Below, in pieces: positions 58,472 through 64,000 of a DNA stretch of 64,000 nt (positions are counted from its first letter, which is position 1; each line of letters opens with the position of its first letter). Source of the DNA: Micractinium sp. NFX-FRZ (lineage: Eukaryota; Chlorophyta; Trebouxiophyceae; Chlorellales; Chlorellaceae); contig JAPTJF010000057.1 in assembly GCA_029339195.1 (NCBI GenBank), positions 62,001 through 126,000 on the forward strand, given 5' to 3'. The position numbers were made by a program, and so were the translations under genes. The notes under the pieces were generated by a model, which had not been told where the DNA came from, did not search any database, and saw only the letters and a list, made by a program, of their open reading frames with translations.

Positions 58472-58688
58472 ATGACCGCCAAGGCGGTGGCGCACTCGCA
58501 GCAGCCCCTCACGCAGCCAACGCAGCCGGGTGCGGCGCTGGGTGCAGCCCCAGCGCCGCTGTCTGCCAGCGAGGGCGCGCCGTTGAGCCCGGAGCAGGCC
58601 AACGCGTTTGTCGGCGAGTACCTACGGCAGGTTAGCGAGGAACCAGCTGGCCTCCCACCCATGCCGCCAGAGCAGGCAGTCCCGTCGC

Positions 58689-58721
<33 letters not shown>

Positions 58722-61283
58722 CGCAGCCTGCGGCGTGCTCAGCAGGGGTGCTGCATCCCATGCCCGCCCTCCTGCCGGCGGCGGTGGTGCAGCAGCCGCA
58801 GCTGGTGGGCATCTACAATCCTCTGGTGGCGCAGCAGCAGGCATTTGGTGCGCTGGTGACGGCATCGCTGCGCAGCGCTTGCGCTCAGACTGCCGACGGG
58901 GCGTGGCCAGAGATGGTGGCCATGGGTGCCGACGGCTCCTGCACCTACTCCTTCAGCACGGCCACAGCAGCAGTAGCCCCTGCCCACGTGCTGCCCGTGG
59001 TTTCCACGCCAGCAGAGGCCGCAACGCTGTGGCAGCCACGGCGGCAGCACCTACCCGCGCAGGCTGGCAAGGCGCGGCAGGGCAGGGCAGGTGCCCCCAA
59101 GGCGCAGCCGCGCGAGCCGCCGGGTCTGTCAGCTGATGGCTGGCAGCAGGCGGCGGCGGCGCCGGCTCCTGAGGCGCCTGCTGTTTCTTACAGAGGCGTG
59201 AGCGCAGCTTCCGGCAGCTACCGAGTCTTAATCAAGCTGTTCCCCGAGGTACGTTTACTTGCTGCCCCCCATCACAGCCCACCGCCTGCTGCTGTGCGGC
59301 CAGCCCACCTGGCCACCACGTGTGCAACTGGCAAAGGCGGCAGTTGTCTGTGCCACATCAGCGTACCCCTGCCCACACATGACCCATCTCTAGCGCTTGG
59401 CCAGCACAGCTGTGCACGTGCTCCGCTTTGTGTCAACTCCAAGGTCACCGCTTCCATGGGCTGCTTTTTCCTTCCCAGCAGGCCGACTTGCGCATCTGTG
59501 GCTACAAGTCAGCAGAAGTGGCAGGCGCCGCCCACGACCACGTGCGTGCCTGGCAGGCACTGCGGCGCAAGTGGGCCCCCGAGGCACGGCCCACACACGA
59601 GGAGATGGCGGAGCAGGTGGCCGCTGATGTGGCGCCGCTCAACTTTCCAGTGGAGAAGTACACAGAGGATTGCGCGCTGCTCGTGAAGCTCTGTGCCGCC
59701 GAGCGCCCGCAGCTGGAGGAGCACCTGCAGCCGCACATGCTGGACGAGTGGGAGCGGGCGGGTGGGTGCGCAGGCGAGGAGGAGGAGGAGGAGGGCGAGG
59801 CGGGCGGCGGCGGCGGCGGCGATGGCATGGCCTCTGCCGCGGCGCTGCGCAAGAACAACACTACCAGCTACGTGGGCGTGAGCCGCGTGTCCGGCTCCAC
59901 CACAATGGCAGCGGGCATGCAGTGTGAGTGGGGCAGGGCGGAGGGCTTGGGGCCCCTGTGGGTCCGCTATGTTGGCCGCGCCTGCACAACGCCAGCGGGC
60001 GTCGAGGGTGGGGTTTGGTAGGGCAGAGCGGGGGTTCACTTGTGCGGAGCGCCTTGTGCTAGGGCTGCATTCCGGCTGCAAGTGCGCTGCGCCAGCAAGA
60101 CGGACCGGTGGCTATAAGCATGGCAGGGCACTGCCCAGGCATGCCGGGTGCTGCCCTGCCGGCAGCTTTCCTGAACGCCTCCCACTGTTGTGCACCCCTC
60201 CTGGCTCTGCCCTGCCCTGCCCGCAGTCCATGGCAAGCGTGAGCACCTGGGCAGCTTCAGCACTGCAATGGAGGCGGCGGTGGTGCGTGACATTGGCATC
60301 ATCTGGAAGCAGCTGCACGGTAGGTGCAGGTTAAAGTGCGGCTGCGCTGGCAGCAGCTGCATTGCCCTGGATGATTATGAACGGGCACACTGGTCAGCAA
60401 ACGAGCACGCAGCATGATATGAGCGCCCCAGTTTAGCAGACACGAGGGCTTTGATGCCAGCTGATGTGTGTGCGCTGCACATCTCGGTTGCTGCTGCTCG
60501 AAGACCGCGTGATTCCTCACCCCCGCCCTGCAACACTGCCTGCCGCTCTGTACGTGTGCAGGGCACGATGGCGCAATGCTCAACTTCCCCATGCTCAACC
60601 TGGACAAGGACGAGGCGCTGGTGGAGCAGGTGGGAGGGGCAGCTGTGTGATGTGTGCGGGCCTAGCAAGCTGCGGGAGTGGGGAGGGGCCAGCCGGCGGG
60701 TTCAGGTGGGGCACCACAGCACAGCACAGCATGGCAGGCAAGGCGGCCCCAGCCCACCCCCACCTTACTGGGTGCGGGCCTAGCATGCTGCGGGAGTGGG
60801 GAGTGGGCGCAGGCCAACCAGGCTGGCTGCTGGTTGAGCTCCTGTGAGGGCGGGTGCTGGGAGTACCAGGTGGCCTGCCCTGTCCAAAACTCGGTGCATG
60901 CGGCCGTGTCGTGCGCAGTGGGACTTGCCCTCCAAGCGATGTGCATGCCAGCACTCGTCAGCCTCCCTTGCGAGAACCTGGGCTTCTGAGACTCGAAACT
61001 TCAACCAATTTGCTTCGTGTGCACTCTGCCGCAAACTCATGCCACCCGCACGCACCCCCTGCTTGGCCACCCGTCCCTGCCCCGCAGCTGCGTGATGCTG
61101 AGGACGTGGAGGGGCTGAAGGAGGTGCTGGCAGACTGGGTGCCTGCCAACCTGCAGGATGCTGTGGATGTGCTGCAGGGTGGGAGCACAGGCGGCCAGCG
61201 CTCTGCACGTGAGTGGGTGCACTGCTGCTACCTGCCAGGCCTCCAGCTGTCGCATGCCTGCCTGCCTGCCTGCCCGCCTGTCT

Positions 61284-61332
<49 letters not shown>

Positions 61333-64000
61333 CCCGCCCGCCTGCCCGCCTGCCTGCCCGCCTGCCCGCCTGCCTGCCTGCCTGCCTGCCTGCCTGCCCG
61401 GCCAAGACCTTGGTGTGCAACATGCCCCAACACGACCACATGCTTGCGCTTGGCACTCACTCCTCCTGGTGCGCCCGCTCTTGCTTGCCCTGCAGTGGGG
61501 CACCTTGCCAGCATGGTGCGGGAGGCGGGCGGCCTGGCTGCGGTGCACGCCAGCGCCGCAGCGCACGCCCCGTCCAGCTCAGCTGAGGACACCCAGGAGG
61601 CCGCGGCTCAGGAGGAATTTGCGCCACCAGCAGCCGGCGCCACCAGCGCTCACGGCGGCCACGGCGGCCACCAGCCTGCGGGCAGCGGCGGCGGCAGCGG
61701 CAGCGGCGGCGAGCGCCTGCCAGCCGAGGAGGCAGGGGAACAGGGGGAGCAGGGGCAGCTTCCTGCAGGGGAGGACGGCCCGGGGGATGAGAGTGGCGGC
61801 GGCGGCGATGATGACGAGGGTGGTGACCCTGGCGGCGGCGGCAGTGATGACGACGACCCCGCCTGGGGCGGCTGGGTGGAGTGCAGCAACTGCAGCGACC
61901 GCGCCCGCACCTCCCTGCGCCACCCTACCACTGGGCTGCCGCTCTGCTTACCCTGCTCGGCCTACCGGAAGCACCACGGCATGGACCGCCCAGCAGATCT
62001 CATCCAGGCTGTGAGGACTGCCAGGGCGCGCGGCTGGAGTGGGCGCGGGCGCCCGCCAAAACAGTTCTGGCCGCAGGCAGACGCCGGCGCTCAGGGTGCT
62101 CAGGGCACGGCGCCTATCGCAGGCGCTGACGCCGCCACCGCAGCAGCAGGTGGCTCTCAGGAGGCAGCGGGTGCAGCCGGCTCCGCCAGCACGGACAGCG
62201 ATGCCGCGGCAGAGGAGCAGGAGGTGCCGTGGCGGCTGCAGCTGGCGGGCGGCGACCTGCCGCAAGAACTGGCCGACGGCGGCGGCGGCGCTGCTACCCC
62301 TGGCGCTGGAGCATCTGGGCAGGGCGGCAACCCTGCTGCATCGTTTGCCTGGAAGGACACAGAGCGCACCCGTGAGCCGCTGCAGACGCCATTGTCTGCC
62401 TGCCTGCCTGCCCTGCCTGCCTGGCCTGCCTGCTAGATGTGCACCCTCGCAGCTGCTGGGTGCCGGGTGATGCACTGGGCGTCGCAAGTGCGTCTCCCCC
62501 AGGTGCATGTCTCGTGGCTGGTGTGCAGCGCCCTGGTCGCCGGCTCGGCAACGAGCCGGCACACCTTGCACACACTCACATTGGCCGCACCTGCGGTCTC
62601 TCCCCTCAACTACCCGCCCCCTTGCAGACCTGGAGAAGGTGGTGACGCCTGAGGAGGTGGCAGCCAAGGCGCTCATCCTGCCAGGTGAGGCAAGCTTGTG
62701 GCTGGCTCTTAAGGCCCCCTGGTGCCACGGCTTCGATTGTGCCCCCCAGCGTGCCTTCGCAATGCAGCTCGATCCAGCTGGCACTTGCAGGCTTTGGCGT
62801 GCAGGCTGACCTCTTCATGCAATGCGCCTGCTGTGCTGCCGCTTGCCGCCCTGTTCTACCGTGGCATCGCAGGCCGGCGCAGTGCGGCGTGTGGCTCCCA
62901 TGGCGGCCCATGGTGCATGCTTGCAAGTCAAGAGACCACTCGGCACCTGACACGCTGCCCCACTCGCCCTCTCCCGCTATTTGCAGAGGATGCGTGGTAC
63001 CGCCTGTTCAGCGTGGTAGAAGGCGAGGTGCTGGTGCGCGAATTCCACAGCGCCGACGAGCACCGCCTGCACTTGAGCGGCACCACGTTGGAGGCGGCAG
63101 GTGGGTGGGTGCTGCTGCATGTCCAAGTGTGTAGTAGTGGGCTCGGTTCAGCCTTCTTCAACAGGCGGCCTCATCTGGTATCTGTGGTTCAGTTTATGGT
63201 TTGCACAGCAGAAACAGGGCAGGAAGCCTGCTCTTCTGTGCAACTGAGCACGCCTGCCTGCTTCCAACTCTTCCTGCCCGTGTCCCGCCTGCCTCCACGC
63301 GTGCCCTGCAGACCTGTTTGAGCAGTACAACCTCGCGCCGGGCACCAGCATCCTGCTGCGACTCAGGCCGCCAAAGAAGGTTGCCGCCCTGGGCGGCTCC
63401 AGCACCGCTGCGCGCAGCGGGCGCGGGCGTGGGCGCGGCAGCGGAGGCGGCCAGGCCGCTGCTGAGGTGGAGCTGCCGGTGGTGGAGCTCCAGGTGCTGT
63501 GGCCAGCTCTGCAGCCGACGGTCGGGCCAGCCTTGGCTCGTGGTGCCGCCCCAGCCTCTGAGGCTGAGCAGCTGCGCCAGCAGGGGCAGCAGGGCGGCGA
63601 GCCGCAGGCTGAAGGGCCGCCGCACCCGCCGTGCCAAGAGTGTGGCACCACCACCACGGAGCAGTGGCGGCGCCATCCAGAGGGGCATGGGCACACTCTG
63701 TGTGACGAGTGCGGCAAGCGCGCGTGGCAGCTGCACCGGGAGCGCCACGGCCTGCAGGTGGACCTCCTTGTCAGTGGGCAGGAGGAGGAGCAGCCTGAGC
63801 TGGGGTGGTCGCAGCCGGAGGCAGAGGTGCCGGCTGCCGCAGTTCAGCAGGCGCAGCTGCAGCCAGCTCGGCCGGAGGACGGGGCAGGCGAGGAGGACGG
63901 CCAGCAGCGGGAGCCCGTGTGCACCCACTGCGGTGCCGACTGCACGTCGCAGAGGAAGTACAAGCACCCTGGCACCGGGCAGCGGCTGTGCAGTACATGC
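58472..64000 (+). CDS. Giant multi-domain transcription factor: AP2-AP2-GATA-B3-GATA-GATA (3' end outside window)
   Basis: Exons 58472-59248, 59482-59923 (or from 59479), 60227-60319, 60562-60629, 61088-61208, 61496-62371, 62628-62684, 62987-63100 and 63312 to the edge give at least 1,079 residues in one frame. A polyQ run lies at about 74-83. AP2-like domain 1 (about 239-316): SYRGVSAASGSYRVLIKLFP, LRICGYKSAEVAGAAHDHV, LNFP. AP2-like domain 2 (about 386-450): TSYVGVSRVSG, KREHLGSFSTAMEAAVVRDI, MLNFP. GATA-type finger 1 (about 630-655) is C-x2-C-x17-C-x2-C with RTSLRHPTTGLPLC. B3-like domain (about 793-868): HLEKVVTPEEVAAKALILPE, WYRLF, FEQYNLAPGTSILLRL. Fingers 2 (about 957) and 3 (about 1053) are C-x2-C-x19-C-x2-C with EQWRRHPEGH and QRKYKHPGTG. 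Acidic and Gly-rich linkers separate the parts. Nuclear DNA binding is inferred. Confidence 0.82.
61256..61400. repeat. (CCTG)n / (CCCG)n microsatellite in the transcription-factor intron
   Basis: More than 30 tetranucleotide units of CCTG with interspersed CCCG fill most of the intron 61209-61495, which separates the AP2 exons from the GATA exon. A shorter CCTG run lies at 62397-62434 in the next intron. Confidence 0.92.

Noticed and set aside
61256..61400. Repeat array that could be taken for a CRISPR-like structure
   Set aside because: It is a simple CCTG microsatellite without spacers, inside a eukaryotic intron.
1..64000. tRNA, rRNA, snRNA or transposase genes
   Set aside because: Scanning intergenic regions by eye showed no tRNA A/B box pair, no rRNA core and no transposase or reverse-transcriptase motif; tRNAscan-SE or Infernal would be decisive.

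Overview
The window looks like nuclear DNA of a green alga, most likely a chlorophyte close to Chlorella or Micractinium; the lineage is my inference. The base composition is very G+C rich. Genes are split into many short exons, about 110 introns in 14 genes, mostly ending CTGCAG or CCGCAG. Coding regions carry Ala, Gln and Gly runs, and TGTAA motifs follow some stop codons. The products include a fused plant-type dehydroquinate dehydratase/shikimate dehydrogenase, several putative plastid proteins and a starch-binding protein. I see no prokaryotic genes, no intact transposon, no CRISPR array and no tRNA or rRNA gene.

Layout. 1-2688 (+): 3' part of a gene with a B3-like domain and a Gln-rich tail. 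3473-9094 and 10045-15984 (+): two complete, 14-exon, tandemly duplicated GT77 glycosyltransferases of the XEG113 arabinosyltransferase type, duplicated together with their flanks. 16906-21553 (+): a secreted Cys-rich protein of unknown function. 22323-25962 (+): beta-ureidopropionase. 26215-29079 (-): a probable plastid J-domain protein, head to head with PEX12 at 29533-31626 (+). 32462-33062 (-): a small helical protein. 34639-41995 (-): a starch-binding CBM20 protein with hydrophobic repeats and a 1.4-kb intron full of foldback DNA. 42862-45881 (+): a plastid FAD/NAD(P) oxidoreductase of the pKIWI502 type. 46506-49849 (+): a DUF1995/LPA3-like plastid protein. 50603-51799 (-): a GIY-YIG protein resembling plant EFFECTOR OF TRANSCRIPTION. 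52563-57486 (-): the bifunctional shikimate-pathway enzyme. 58472 to the right edge (+): a very large putative transcription factor combining two AP2-like domains, a GATA finger, a B3-like domain and two more GATA fingers.

How the genes relate. They do not form an operon-like pathway. Metabolic themes are pyrimidine catabolism (beta-ureidopropionase), aromatic amino-acid synthesis (DHQ-SDH), starch or plastid membranes (CBM20 protein), peroxisome import (PEX12) and wall or secreted glycoprotein arabinosylation (GT77 pair). Three divergent gene pairs (26215/29533, 34639/42862 and 52563/58472) may share promoters.

The most notable signals are the AP2-AP2-GATA-B3-GATA-GATA architecture; a 51-bp near-perfect intronic hairpin and two related weaker foldbacks; three introns whose reading phase requires a GC rather than GT donor; and three genes in which an exon-intron junction has been locally duplicated. 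All exon coordinates were read by eye from splice consensus plus frame continuity. In all 14 genes the summed coding length closes in frame.
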